This document shows, in pieces, positions 25,301-38,553 of a stretch of DNA of 64,000 nucleotides. Within the stretch, counting starts at the first letter, position 1. Every line of letters begins with the position of its first letter. A model generated the notes under the pieces. It ran no database searches. It had not been told where the DNA came from and saw only the letters and a program-made list of their open reading frames with translations. The stretch comes from Campylorhamphus procurvoides (lineage: Eukaryota > Chordata > Aves > Passeriformes > Dendrocolaptidae): the NCBI GenBank assembly GCA_013396655.1, contig WBMV01005073.1:496001-560000 (forward strand), read 5' to 3'. The position numbers and the translations under genes are program-made.

Positions 25301-28300
25301 GCAGTGGTGGCTCCCCCTTCAAGCAGCTTATCAGCAAAATCCAGACCTCTTACTCTCAGGTAAGAGTCTGACAATTGTTGTAAGATAAGGGCTAATGTGG
25401 TAACTATCATTATATTTTCCTTTAGAAACATAGACTATTCTCAACAGGCTGCTGGCATGAACCTTGGATGACTATTAAAATAAAGCAGTCTGTGTGTGTA
25501 TATAGAAGCACGAGAACTGTTTTACCAATACAAGGAAATATATGCACCTTCACAGCACCAAAACGTACAAGCTGACAGCGAGAAGACCATTGGAATTAAA
25601 AAACCAAACCCACAAAACCCCAGATTCAGTTTAACAATCCTTCTCTATCTTTACACAATCTTGTCATTAATATAGATGAGGCCTAAAGCTATGAAAGCTG
25701 TGGAAGAAGTAAAACTTGATTGTGCCTGGGCAATATGTGCTGGAAAAGGCAATATAAAAAGAAACACAAACAGCTCTTTAACTTTCAGATGCACACCAGG
25801 TGACCAGAGAAACTCTGTAGTGACTTGTCATATAGAATCTCTATGCTTCTAATTGTTGGATCAATTTGTCAGCTGCTTAGTCCAGATGCTTTACTGGACA
25901 GGTTTTTGTGTATGGTTAGTTGGGACACACAGAGGTATATGTAACACACAAAGTCCTCTACAATTTTCTGCAAGGACATCCTGATTTTATTCCTCAGTCT
26001 TCTCTGTAGTCAATTCTAAAACTTAAACTGGCCAAAGAGATTATTATTTTAAAGGAGTAAGGTGATCCTCTTGCTTGAGGTTAAAGCCAATGTTTTTCAA
26101 GTCAGAAGCCTATAGACAAGCAACATTATCCAATAATAGACCTGAGTTTTTAATCTTTCATGAAGAGGTCTAACAGTTCAAAAAAATAATGAAAATTAAA
26201 ATATTTTAAACAAAATTTGTTTTACAAAAAAGTATTTTGATGCAAATACAGTATATTTTTGAAGTCACATGAAAACAGGATACACTTTAAAGAGCTCATC
26301 TAGTCCTGCCTGTTATTAAATACATGAAAGGAAAATGTTCTTATGACATCATAAATAACTAATTATTTGTATCAATTACATTTAGTGAAATAATAGAATG
26401 GACACTTAAAATTCAAACTAATTTTCATGTAAGTAATCTCATTCTTAAAAGTAGGTGAAACAAAGCTAGAGAAAGCATGTGTTTATACAATCAGAAGAGT
26501 CAGTAAATACACAGAATATTTTTCTGTGTCTGCCATGAAGTGCCAGTACTTTAAGAAAAGACACTAAGATGTAATGCCAGTACATTAAGAACTTCCTGTG
26601 TTATACATTAATACATAGACTGGGAGAAAAGCTCCTTCCATTTCAACTCCATTCTTCACTATTCAATCGCTGCACTGTATGTTTTTCAGCTTAATTGGAA
26701 AGAAAACTCCAGACTCTGCATATTTGCATGTTTCAAACAGAAAAGGGAAGTAGAATTAAAATAATAGGAAATAATCAGACAATATTTATTTCACACTTCT
26801 TCACTTTTCGTATAATGAAAAATGGCTTGTGCACATCTATTTTACTAAAATGTTCCTTGTAGTAGGTCCATCCAAAGCACTGTGGTGTGAATTACTTTCT
26901 CTGATTAATTTTACTGTCTTCCAACCCTTCTCAAATCCCTATCTCTCTTTTAAAGAACTGTACTCTAACCTGTTCAGCTGCAAATTCCGGGCAGATTTGA
27001 TCTTTACATTGCAATTAGAAAGAATTGTGATGGTACTGAACACGAAGTGCTTCTGAAGTGATTTGCTGTTTCTGATACCATTCCTGCAATTTCCCTCCAG
27101 GAGGTGTCAACAGTTCCCCCATGGCAGCCCTTGAAAGGTTTTCACTTGGAGCTCTTTTAAAGAAGTTCTCAGCTATTATCAGAGTGACATTTGCAGCAAG
27201 TGATCTAGGTGTCTCAGCCCTTCCTTTGACGGTGTTGAGAGACTTAAATAGCTCACACTACAAAACAAATGAGACCCTCTAGACATTATTTAAAGACAAA
27301 CTATTATCAGCTTAGCTAAATCCACAGTTCATAGCTCTTTATTAGAGTACCTATAGAATGAAGCTTTAAAATCATGTAGATTATTGTAATTAAAATTTAG
27401 CTTCTAAAAGACTATTGCAATTCTTGCAATATTTCCCCTAGTAGCATTTTCTGTTTTAAACATCTGGTAAAAATCAGTAGCATTAACTTAATGGGATGAT
27501 CTAGCAGGGCTCTTTTGAAATTAATCAAACAAATTAGTATTATGGACTTTTAACTGAGACTGAAAAGAGCTGATTTGAATACCACGTGTTGAAGTAACAA
27601 GCAAAGCTGTACTGTGGCAAAGAATTTGCAGCAGATAGGTTTCCATGGTGCAAAGCACATTTAAGGTCTTAGAGTTGACATGTGTTCATAAAGTGATAAA
27701 AGGAAGTCCTACGTCATCAGCTTTGATATGCTTCAAATAAATAATTGGTAAAATAAAAGCATTTCCGTCCTTCCTGCACCTTCCTCTGTCAATGAGGAAG
27801 TCAAATAATTGCATAATGATAAATGAGTGAGACACACTGTTCCCAGACACTCATAATGGCTCACATAATACTATGATGTGCTGCTATATGATTGAGCCAA
27901 TGGAAAAAAACAGCAGGGTGATGTTATTTCAATCTAGCTATAGAGAATATCTACCTGACACACTCATCCTTGACTTAAAATAAAAAATACATATATTGCA
28001 TTGATACTCAGTGACTGCTTTGTAATGCAAATTCTCAAACCACAAAGTTTCAGATGTGGTATGTAATATTGATAAGACAAACAGTGACAAGAAATTTTAA
28101 AATGTCATCAGATTCAGTATGTATCAGCAATCAAAATTCCAGTCTGCCTGCAAATATCTGCCAAATGTGAAACGCACACGCAAAATCTCTTGTGAAATTT
28201 CCAGTTCTTCCAGGTTAAAAATAGGTAGAAGTGCTGTAAGGAAAGGCCTCTCTACCTCACAGGTACCCCTTTATTCTGGGTCCCTCTCTTAATGAGAAAA

Positions 28301-31300
28301 AAACAAAGGAAAATAAAGATAAAAACTATGGAGGTGTAGAGTTAATGAATTTCTTTTAAAACTGTTTTTTACGTAAATAAAATCAAAATATAGAATTAAG
28401 ACAAAACAAATTACATTGAATGAAAATTCACTGCTCTGCTCTCCAGTTTTTATTTCTATTTGCCTTGCTGTTTCTCTTTTGAGGAGGTTCAAATATGTTT
28501 TGTGGGAGATCAGATGCTTATGATGGCATATTTCTAGTCTTAAATTATTTTCTCCTATTGCAATACTATGGTATGCATTATTTCCCATGTACTGGCAGGT
28601 ATATAATTCTATATCCTTTGTCCCCTCTAACGCTATTGCGACTGCTGGTCATTAGAGCCCTCTTAGCTCATCATTCACTTTTCTTTCAGACTTCTCATTT
28701 AGCTTTGTCGTTCCCTTTGAATCCATCTGCATTCAAAACCAGCTGTAAAATGCTAGAATACATATGCTATTTTCTTCCATCCACTGTTTGTTCTGTTTAT
28801 GGGTTCTGCAACCTCCTTTCCTGCCTCAGTTTGGGTTTGTTTAGGTGAGAACATGGAGAGCCTGTTTGCTACTCTCCTCTGCAGGGCTTGGCATGACAGG
28901 TTCCAGTTTCATTGGCTGCTGCATAGCACTGCAATAAATGTAACTAATGACAGTATGGGAAGGAAGCTGAGTTTTCTATTCATTAAAAGACACCAGAGGC
29001 TACGGTGCCTCACGTAACTGAGCGCTGAACCCCTCACGGAATGTGCTGGATAGTCATGGCTAAGAATTGAATCAAGCCCAGATAAGGAAGTTGAAAAAGA
29101 AAACAGGTTACTTTGCTGAAGGGCTGTTGGAAGAATTTCATGAAAGTTAGAACTATCACTGCTTTTGGCAGGTATTTCACAAACAGTTTTTGATCAAAGT
29201 GTTCCCAGTTACCTTGCAAGAAAGAATATAAAACAGAAGTGCCAAAGTATCAGGTCAGGAGGACGAGGTTCAAAACAGCGCAGAACTCTGCAACTGTGCA
29301 TCAAGTATTTTTGTATTTGAATGTCAGACACCAATCCTGATGCTGGCCTGTCAGGCTGTTATTAGTAATGCTACAACTCACAGTGGTACCTGACAGCTAC
29401 TGGAAGTTCCGAAAACCTGGAATGCATCTCAGTATTTCTGACTGCGCTGACTCATATCAGAAAATTCCAGTTATGTTCAGCATACACAAGTGAAATTAAA
29501 CAAATAAACAAAAAAAATTGCAAAGCACAGGGATACTTAACCAATACACTGAACTCTTTAAGTATGCATGTTTGTTTACCATCTTTCTCTGTGATTTTGG
29601 ATTAGACTGCACACAGAATGAACAGTTTTACTGAATATGCTGTGTCATCACAGAAACATCTTATCTGAAATAAACAGCAACTGGTGGTGTATGAGACCTC
29701 TCATAAGAGTTAATAGAGCATGACCAAGAACAGGATTTGAAATGGGATTCCAGAATAAATGAGATTTATTGAATAATGGTACGAATGAGTTTTACAAACT
29801 TGCAACTTTGTGGCATATTTTGCTGGTTGATCATTTCTATTTTGTAGTTATACTTTTCCAAGCTAGATCCATGACATTCTTTTTATCTTGCTGATATTAC
29901 TCCCCTCAGTTGTCCACTTAAATTTACTACATATAAAAGCTGAAAGCACATTACCTCCAAGAGCTTTGGGAGGTTACATAATCTGAATCAATTTCATTAT
30001 CATAAATAAATGTCAAATGGCTGAAATACATTTTCTCTGATTAAACTGTCAAGGGCAAGAACATGCAGGAAGAGCATTTCTTTGTTTTACACATCTTACA
30101 GTAAAAAAAAGGGGGAAAAAAGAGTGAAGAAAAAAAATTAGTATCTTAAGAGTGATCTTCACATCATAAAAAAAGTGAAGAAATACTTTCCAAAGACAAA
30201 TAAATGACCAAGTAATCCACTTCATTGGTAACTAAATAATTCTGTTTGTGGAAAAAGAAACCTGAATGCTCGAATCATACTACTCTACCTCCAAACCCTG
30301 TCTCAAGTTTTTCTGCCCTCAGTTTATGAAGAAAACAGACAGATGTTTCCATTTTCCTAGCCATCCAAAATAGAACATAGAGAACTTTAACATCTACATA
30401 CTGTGCTTGCTCAAAGAATTCACACTCTAGAAGTGGATAAAGTATTTTTTTAGGACTGTTTCCTAATGCTTTATGCCTTGAAGACCTCTAGAAACATCTC
30501 TTTTTCACCTTTGAGGGTAAGGGATTTTGAAGTAAGAGGCTCAGTTGTCAATTATTGCTTTTCTTTACTGAGGTCTCAATTGAAAGACAATCCTTCCTCT
30601 GGTAACAGATATTATATATCCACAGGTTTAGCATTAAGTAGCACCTTTTAAAAAACCGTGGATTCCAAAACAGTCACCTTCTACTAACCTTTACATACAT
30701 TAAATAAATAAAGAACTGCAGATGAATGTGGTTCAGTGAAAATGTTTATTTTGATATTTCTTCTAGAAATTCAGACATGATTTCTAGTAGCAATACAGCA
30801 CTTGTGACTTAGACATTTATATCCTGTACATCAATCTGTTTTCCTCTGACATTCTGTCAGTCCACCTTTTCTTATACATTATGCATGAGAAGATTATTTA
30901 AAGCAAACTTGTGTTTTGACACTCATGAACAGTGCTCATAGTATTTGTATTTTCTAGGCGCTAAAGCCACAGGAATGAATAACAGTTGGAAAAATAGATT
31001 GAAAATAACAGTCTAAAGGAGATGCAGCCCCTCAAACTGAAAGTATCACTAATTTATATGTTCTCAATCAAAAATGCCTAAAGCAAAGTGCAGTTACATT
31101 AAGTCAAAAAATATTATTAATTGGGTTTATTTCCAATCTACCATCTCCAAGTTAAATTTTAAATAAGGTTGTTTTGGGAAAACACTCTTAGAACAAACTC
31201 AACCCTGTATGTTATGGAGTTAGAATCAGGAAAAGGGTAAAATGTGCAGATTTGAAAGACCCGTGGCCAGGCTTGAATTACCTCCCTGTTGTATTACACT

Positions 31301-33743
31301 CTATCAACACAAGGAGAGAATCAGCAACCAGTTCTCAGGACAGGTAGATGCGATACACACAGGATGCTATAATGCCACACCAGAAGGGAAACGTGGTTTC
31401 TGAACAGTAGGAATGGTAGCTCTCACTTGTGATCTTACTCTCAAGGCAGCCCGCTGAAGATAGTGAGGAAATTATAAATGAACACCCCCAAAATCTGCTT
31501 TCACAGATGTGTCATCCACAATCAGGCACCTTTCCTGTCCCAGCTACACAACCCCCTGATTTGTCTAACTTTCATGAGGTTAGTGTTAGCTGTGCATCAT
31601 TCTTGCATAAACTTTACTTTGGGATGAGTTTAAACAATGTTCAACATAACTGAATGTGGATTGCCTTAGCTGTTAGACTAATGTAGACACTGATTTACTT
31701 TTGAGTTAGAACCATTTGATATGGCTGTATCGATTTTACTGATGTGTCTTGTAGGTCATTTCCCAGTTTGGGTTTGCAATCTTTACTTTGCTTCCTGTTT
31801 TATTATTCATCTTGTGCTTGGTCCCTGCTGTTCACTTGTCTCTCTGTAAACAGCTCTGTATAATATAAGGCACAATGAGTTTTTAACTGCGGCATGAAAA
31901 ACTGGCCCCATGGAAACTGATGAATCACCAGGCCAATCCACTACCTGCCTCCAGCAGTGCTCCATATACAACACAGCAAACAACAGGGAAGAGCAAAACA
32001 AAATCATCTCTGTATTAGGCCTGTCCTATAACAGTGAACAGAAGAGGCAAAAGAAAGCTTCTATTTGTATTTATGATTGCTGCAATCCCTATCATCAATA
32101 GAGCATGGTTACCACACTTTAAAAAAAAAAAAAAGATAATGAAATAGAAAAGAAAAAGAGAAAACTCATAGAGGCATTTTAAAAGGAGTATATGTGAACA
32201 GGAAAATGCGAGTAATAACATAAAAGAAAAAAAGTGTCTCGTCTCTTGTTCTTGTTCAAAGAAAACTGCAGCTTGTTCGTTTGTTCAGCATCTCTTAGCT
32301 GACCTTGTTGACTCAGTCTTGAACAATCTCTGTGAGTGACCATCCCTGTAACCTTAAGCACATCACCCATTTCATACTGCTGCTTGGGGAGGTGTATGTG
32401 TGTGGGGTAGAGGAATCCAAAGGGAAGGAGAGAAGTGGAGCATGAGAAAGTGGGGAGAAAAGGTATTTTAATACTTGTCTGTTTTTCATTACCCTGATCT
32501 ATTTTAATTGGCAAGCAATTAAATTATTTTTCGCAAAGTTCAGTCTGTTTTGCCCACAATAGTACCTGGTGAGCAATGTCTCTATATCAACCCTTGAGCT
32601 TTCTCATCCTATTTTCTGCTCCTGTTGAACAGGAGGAGAACTACGAGCAGCTGGGTAAGAATTGGCTTAATCAAAGATAGCTCACCACAACATGACCTGG
32701 TCAGGTGTGGCATTGAATCTCAACCTGTAAGTCCTACTGGATATTTGGTACCCTCTGAAGAGGAACGCAGATATCTCCCCTGCTGTCTTCAGCTTATCTT
32801 GCCCCATATCCAGTATTTGGGACACTCACTGTCTAGTGCCTCAGTGACTGGGAGGTTAACTGTGTAATGAAGATTGGAAAAAAGAAAAGGGAAACCCACT
32901 TGCAATCCCATAAGTATATATATTCCCATCCTAGTAGAATACCCTGAAAAGACCATAGTTTATGAATTATTACAGGTTATGATGCATGTTTTCAAAAGTA
33001 TTGCAAAATGGGGTGTATTATTAAAAAGATTGTTCTGCTCATTTTACAAAGAAAATGTATTTTCAATAGCACTAAGGAATTTCTTGCAGAAATAACTTGG
33101 AACTAAGCCTTTTCCAAAAGTGCTGATCAAAGAAATAAAATAGCCACCCTTTTCCTTAGGTAACTGACTAATCTTACAGTCATTATTATTGCCATTGACT
33201 ATTGCTAATGCCATATTTTCCTAAAAAACTTCCATCAAGGCAAAACTCAACATAATCCTGGCCAAAAAAAAAAAAATTATATCAGTGGTTAAAACTTAAA
33301 GTGCATTAGAAAATTGAGTTGTAATTTTTAATACAGAAAAAAATATAGCACAGATACGTACTAACTCCAAGGGCTGGGATGAACTTTCTATGCCAACAGT
33401 AAGTGCAGAGAACATACTTGTCTCATGAAGATTAGTTTAAATATCCTCAGGGCAAGTTATTACACATTCTCTATAGGTGGAATTTATGACAAGTAAAAAA
33501 TGAGTAGCGAGAATAGATGCTACATGCATCAGACTGCATCACTTTTTTGTTACTGTCAAGCAGTTAACATAGAAGTTTGCCAATACAGCTGAAAATGGTG
33601 CAACCCATTTAGTTTCTGAAAGCTAATTTCATAATGCCATAGTTACGTGCATAAGCCATATATCAGAGAATGGACGAAGAAATGAAAGTAGGTTAAAAAA
33701 CCCCAACTGATTACAAACTGCAATGTTCCTGAAAACACTGATT

Positions 33744-33832
33744 TAAAAAAACAAAAACAAAAGAACCCTAAAAACCAAAACAAACCAACCAAACCAAAAA
33801 AAAAGGAAAAAAACCCCAAGAAAAAACCCCAG
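33744..33832. repeat. A/C-rich low-complexity tract (longest)
   Basis: About 90 bases made almost entirely of A runs with C, CC and CCCC interruptions, including a short (CCAA)n-like segment at 33784-33797. A minus-strand open frame over it (33643-33846) encodes a phenylalanine- and glycine-rich low-complexity string and is an artefact of the tract. Confidence 0.88.
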
Positions 33833-36800
33833 AGAATATGACTCAAGGTTAGTTTTTCTAGGCAAGCTTTCTGTTTACAGGATCAGTACACTAAAAAATC
33901 AGCTTTTTAAGTTTTTGGCAATGAAAAGTTAACAAAGAAAGTAAGATAAACTAGTGTACTTTGAACAACTTGCATTTTAACAGCTTTAGCCCCTTTTCTG
34001 CTTCTCAAAAACATTCAAGAAAAAAACACAACTTACAAAATTTGACATAGAAGTCTGAAGGCCTTCATGGAACATTCTAAGTGCGTATGATTATAAAGGA
34101 ATATATTGGAATGAAGACATGTGCAAGTGATGCAGAAATTAATTTTCATTTTATACTCAGCAATGCTGAAAAATCAGATGTGATTATTAGTGCCAATTTG
34201 ACAATAGTAGTTTTGAAAGAGCAAGTGTTGGCCTGTCTAATGATATCACTTTTCAGTTGCTGAATAATAAAAAATACACATTCGAACTTCTACATGAATT
34301 AATAGTGAATGGTTGACACACTCTAAGGATCTTCTTTTTAAATCTTATAAAAACCCCTGAGCTTTTAGCAGTAGAGCAGCTTTCTTGTGATTAAACAACT
34401 ATCACAATTATCCAAATTTCTCATCCCCCATTTCAAAAGGAGAAGCCAAATGTGCAGTATTAATTGACAATAGTACTTTCTGGTTAATAATTCTAATTTT
34501 AGTAAAGCCCTCCAATTGGAATGTTGTGTGTGACAACGTAAGATTACACAAGACCTATTATCTATGTAAGTCCATAGCTGCATATTTTTGTTTAAATATG
34601 TATTTGTATTTTTATACAGAGAATATGGACCCTCTAATGGCAAATTTGTATATTCTGTTTAAATATAAAAAATATTTTAGGGGCCCGAGAGAAATTTAGT
34701 TTAGATGAACACATCTATAAGTTATTTCAGCTAGTAAGAGGCATGAAGTCATGAAGTTCTTAAAAACTATTCCAGGCTCTGTTTTGCACAAGACTCTTCC
34801 AACCATGAAGAACTCAGTGTGAAACTTATGCTAAAACATCCGGCTGCTGAGTAACTTTCTATGTAGCTCAGGCATAGGATATAGAGGCTGATGAATACCT
34901 GGTAGCATTTCATGGAGGACAGCATCTTTCTGTCTGGAGACATTCCCTGCAGTGCTGTTGCCCAGTGCAAAAGTGTTATGCTCTCATGCAGAACCTGAGA
35001 ATTCAGTACATTTAGGATGTAATTCCATATGACAAAACTATATTCCATGTTCAGTGGCACTTGCATCACTGCTGCTGCAACAGCTTTTTAACTGTGCTGC
35101 AAACCTCAGATTTAGCAGTGTTTTTATACTAATTGAAAGAGGACAATGACAAGATACAGTCCAGCAGCAATGAGAAAGAAGCTGTGGACAGCCTTTGAAT
35201 ACAAACACAATTATTGGACTTGAGGGAAAATCCTGTATGCTGAATAGGTACTACAATCAACCAAACCATATGTTTGCAACAGATCTCACTGCTCGCCCAA
35301 CACATTTAATGCGCTCCCCTGACAATGCTCCTTGTTAGTACTCTCTAGGATAGAGATACGAGGAGAGGGATCAGGGAAACCTGTACTATATCAGACCAGT
35401 AGTTGAAAAGAAAGACAACCTCAGCAATTTCAAGAATGTCTGTATCTCTAAGGATAAATGGAGAAAATTAACAATTTCTGCAGATAATTTTGTCAGAATT
35501 CAAGTTGCATTTTGTGTTACATCTTTTATCTGCAAGTATCTGTGCCAATTGACATGAGAAGATTGACAATTCACAACTGATAATCTGACCACAAATGCCT
35601 TTGGTAAAAAACTTACATGGAAGATGAGGAATCTTCTACCAGGTAGAAAAAGATAAGACATGTCTAATAACCACAGTAAAGAGCAGCTGAGGCATTTGAG
35701 AAAAAAAATGACAAAGTTGTTTCCTCCTTAAAAAAAAAAACACCCCACAACCCTCTGGGAGCACTTGAAGTAAAAACTTTATTCTTAATGAACACACTAT
35801 AAGAATACATAGGGGGATGAAGGTCCACTCTTAGGGCAGATGTATTGGCAATTAATGTGTTTGTTGAATAAGACTTTCCTACCCAAAAAGGAACATGTTA
35901 TTAGTACATCAAATGGAAGAAAACAGTACGAGATCAAGACCTCACTGAATGACAGAGTTCCTGACAGGTAAATTAAGTCTAATCAAAGATCTCAAAAAAC
36001 ACTAGCAGAAAATGAAAAAAATGGGTAAGAGATTAATTTCAGGATGCTAAAGTCAAACAGCACCTTAATGAAATTTGAGATAATCATTAAAAGATCAAAG
36101 TTCTTTTCTAACAAAAAGTTAAATTTTCACTGCCTAAGAATGCTCTCCACACTCTCTTCTTTTCTGCAAACAGAAATATTTGCTGTGGAGCTCTTTCTCC
36201 TGAGAAATGAACCCTCACCAGTTCTTTTCTATTGAAGATGCAAACAGGACTGACACTTCTGAAAGCATCCACTGAAGAAGGAAAGAAGGTTCAGACAGTG
36301 GCAGTGAAAAAAAAAAAATTCCCAGAATTTTCCCTCTCTTTCACATGATGTATAACCTAATTTGGTTAAAAATACAGCAGTCTGCTCACCAGAGGTTACT
36401 GGCTTGAGTTACACAGGGATTTTACTGGAGAAGGGAACCATACTGTGTGCCACTTCAGTGTGGCCTCAGAAGATATATCTCATTAAGGGCTGCATTACTC
36501 CTGTATCCATTCCTAGTGAGCAGCAACAACTAAAACCATCTGTGAATTTGGCAGATGGTTGGTGCGTCAACTGCAAGAAAAATCATACAGGAGAATATTG
36601 GGATCTGACACACATGGAACATTGACAGTTAAATCTCCTCTTTCTACAATGGTTTAAAATAGGCAAGGTCCCTAAGTGCTCAAAAATCTTCATGTGAATG
36701 AAGTGTCTCAACATGCAAGAAATGAGAAAATCTTTGCTCTCCTACTGAAAACTGCAATCAAAGATTATACCTACTGGAATCCTTTGCATTTCTTACTAGG

Positions 36801-38092
36801 AATGTCTTCTAAGAACCATAGCTATTTATGGATCTTGGTAAACAGCTGCAACTGCAAATGTACAAGAGTATCTGAGTACTTTTCCAAATTCCTGCAGTAG
36901 AAATCCCCTGAAAGACAGTAAGTGAGCAAACACTTAAAGGAATAACAGTCAGCTCGTTATATGCAGCTCAAAATCTCAGCACAGCTGCAGAAACCTGTCC
37001 ATGTCACCCACCTCCCAAGGAACAAATATGTGAAGTCTTAGTTTCCTTGCTCTTCTCAGCAGATGCATGAGTTTTCAGAGAGGAAGGGCTACAAGAAATT
37101 TAATATGCTATCCTGGAATGCAGGACTTTCTTCCCTCTCACCTAGACATCCTTCAGTGGCCATTTTTCCCCAAAACTGCATTGTGTCAAATTAAACATGC
37201 TGCACTAACAGCCAAGAAAAAATTAGAAGCTGAATAATGGTGGAGGTTCAAGGCCATGTGTTATGCAGAAGCTTATTCAAGGGGAATAGTCAAAGAGCAA
37301 ACTAATCTATTTAAAAGCTACAGGAATGAGTAATACGTATCATATGCCACTCTGTGAATTACTGCAGTTCCTACTGGTAATTAAAGTAGGCTTTCCGGGA
37401 AAAAAGACTCTGAGGGCTTTGAGGCTAGTGACAATATAGCTGAGAACTCCCTTTTAAGTCCTGCTACATTGAGAGGAGGTGGAAGGGAGCATGGGAGCCA
37501 CAGTGTGAGAGAAAAAGGATAAAAACTCAGAGGACAATCTGAATAAAATGGGGTCATGATACACAGTAAAAAGGCATAATTAGAATTTTATCTATAGTAC
37601 TGTCAAAGATAGGCCACTTTAGTGGTTGTGGTGGTCTATGAGGAGCACAGATACATCCTCAAGGAAGCAATAAGAGGGTTTCTACAATAATGAAAAGTTG
37701 AGGGCACTCTGCTTTAGGCAGGCAGAGAAGGATTATTTCCACTCAGCAGAACAATGGAAGAAAGGGAGAGGAAACAGTTTGTCTAACGCTTTTTTACAAC
37801 TACAGGAGGACATACAGAGACAAGGGGATTACCACATGACCCTAATAACACTGGCTAACAGCACCTGCATATCGCAGTGTGAATATGCATACAGATAAAC
37901 ACTCAGAGAAACTCTGTTATATTCTCTTTCTCTGCCTTAAAGGAACTTTGCTTGCTGCACTTCTAAAACCACTGAGTGAATTCAAATATGCCTGAAGCAG
38001 CCTGCTTAGATGCATCATCTGAAAAGTACAGCACTTGTTCAACACTTGTTGATGTTTTCTTTACTGCATAGGAGTAACCTGCCCCTGACACA

Positions 38093-38125
38093 CAAACAAA
38101 CAAACAAACAAAACAAAAACAAAGA
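38093..38125 (+). repeat. (CAAA)n microsatellite
   Basis: Several imperfect CAAA units immediately precede the long purine tract. Together they form a compound microsatellite. Confidence 0.88.
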
Positions 38126-38353
38126 AGGAAAGAAGGAAAGAAAGAAGGAAAGAAGGAAGGAAAAGAAGGAAGGAAAAGAAGGAAGGAAAAGAAGGAAGGA
38201 AAAGAAGGAAGGAAAAGAAGGAAGGAAAAGAAGGAAGGAAAAGAAGGAAAGAAAAGAAGGAAAGAAAGAAGGAAAGAAAGAAGGAAAGAAAGAAGGAAAG
38301 AAAGAAGGAAAGAAAGAAGGAAAGAAAGAAGGAAAGAAAGAAGGAAAGAAAGA
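38121..38353 (+). repeat. Long pure-purine microsatellite (GGAA/GAAA compound)
   Basis: This is 233 consecutive purines on the plus strand. It has three parts: mixed GAAA/GGAA units (38121-38160); eight units of 13 bp, six of them exactly AAAAGAAGGAAGG and the last two ending GGAAAG (38161-38264); and seven full units of 12 bp of AAAGAAGGAAAG plus a partial unit (38265-38352). The largest open frames in the window (37963-38493 minus, 38010-38381 plus, 38039-38404 minus) are translations of this repeat as Lys/Glu/Gly or Ser/Phe/Leu strings, and should not be called genes. Tracts of this type can adopt triplex DNA and are often length-variable. Confidence 0.97.
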
Positions 38354-38524
38354 TGATGGCTTAAAAGAAAATAAATTATAAGAATTGTTAAATTTAACAC
38401 CCAAGTCCCAGGATTATACTGACTTTTGGCAGGTAGACCACTAAACATAGCATAAAATATCATGAGGCGCACAGCACAGAAGCAGAATGGCATAGTACTC
38501 CTGGTGCAAATGAAAAATGCTTAT

Positions 38525-38553
38525 TAAAAAAACCCCAAACAAAACCCCAACAA
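38525..38553. repeat. A/C-rich low-complexity tract
   Basis: A runs alternate with CCCC blocks over about 29 bases, the same motif type as at 16095 and 33744. It lies about 170 bases downstream of the purine microsatellite. Confidence 0.82.

Larger units (their letters stand above)
11981..38092. other. Long unique intergenic stretch
   Basis: About 26 kb with no gene that I can support. The open frames here reach at most about 117 codons (28495-28848), and none shows a domain, a paralogue-like repeat or a convincing exon pattern. The stretch holds several A/C-rich low-complexity tracts, one possible MIR-like remnant (12612-12703), a perfect 12-bp inverted repeat (16478-16504), a small hairpin (22351-22368), a very AT-rich patch (about 24300-24435), and a short 34-bp-period duplication (26541-26592). 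Candidate regulatory stretches near 18.1-18.5 kb and 27.54-27.76 kb are described in the findings. Confidence 0.65.

Noticed and set aside
28495..28848. 117-codon plus-strand frame, Leu- and Ser-rich
   Set aside because: Composition reflects T/C-rich DNA. No domain was seen, and the overlapping frames are unrelated to each other.
38010..38381. 123-codon plus-strand frame rich in Lys, Glu and Gly
   Set aside because: Microsatellite artefact, as above.
37963..38493. 176-codon minus-strand frame, the longest in the window, with Ser/Phe/Leu repeats
   Set aside because: It is the translation of the purine microsatellite. Neighbouring frames on both strands are equally open for the same reason.
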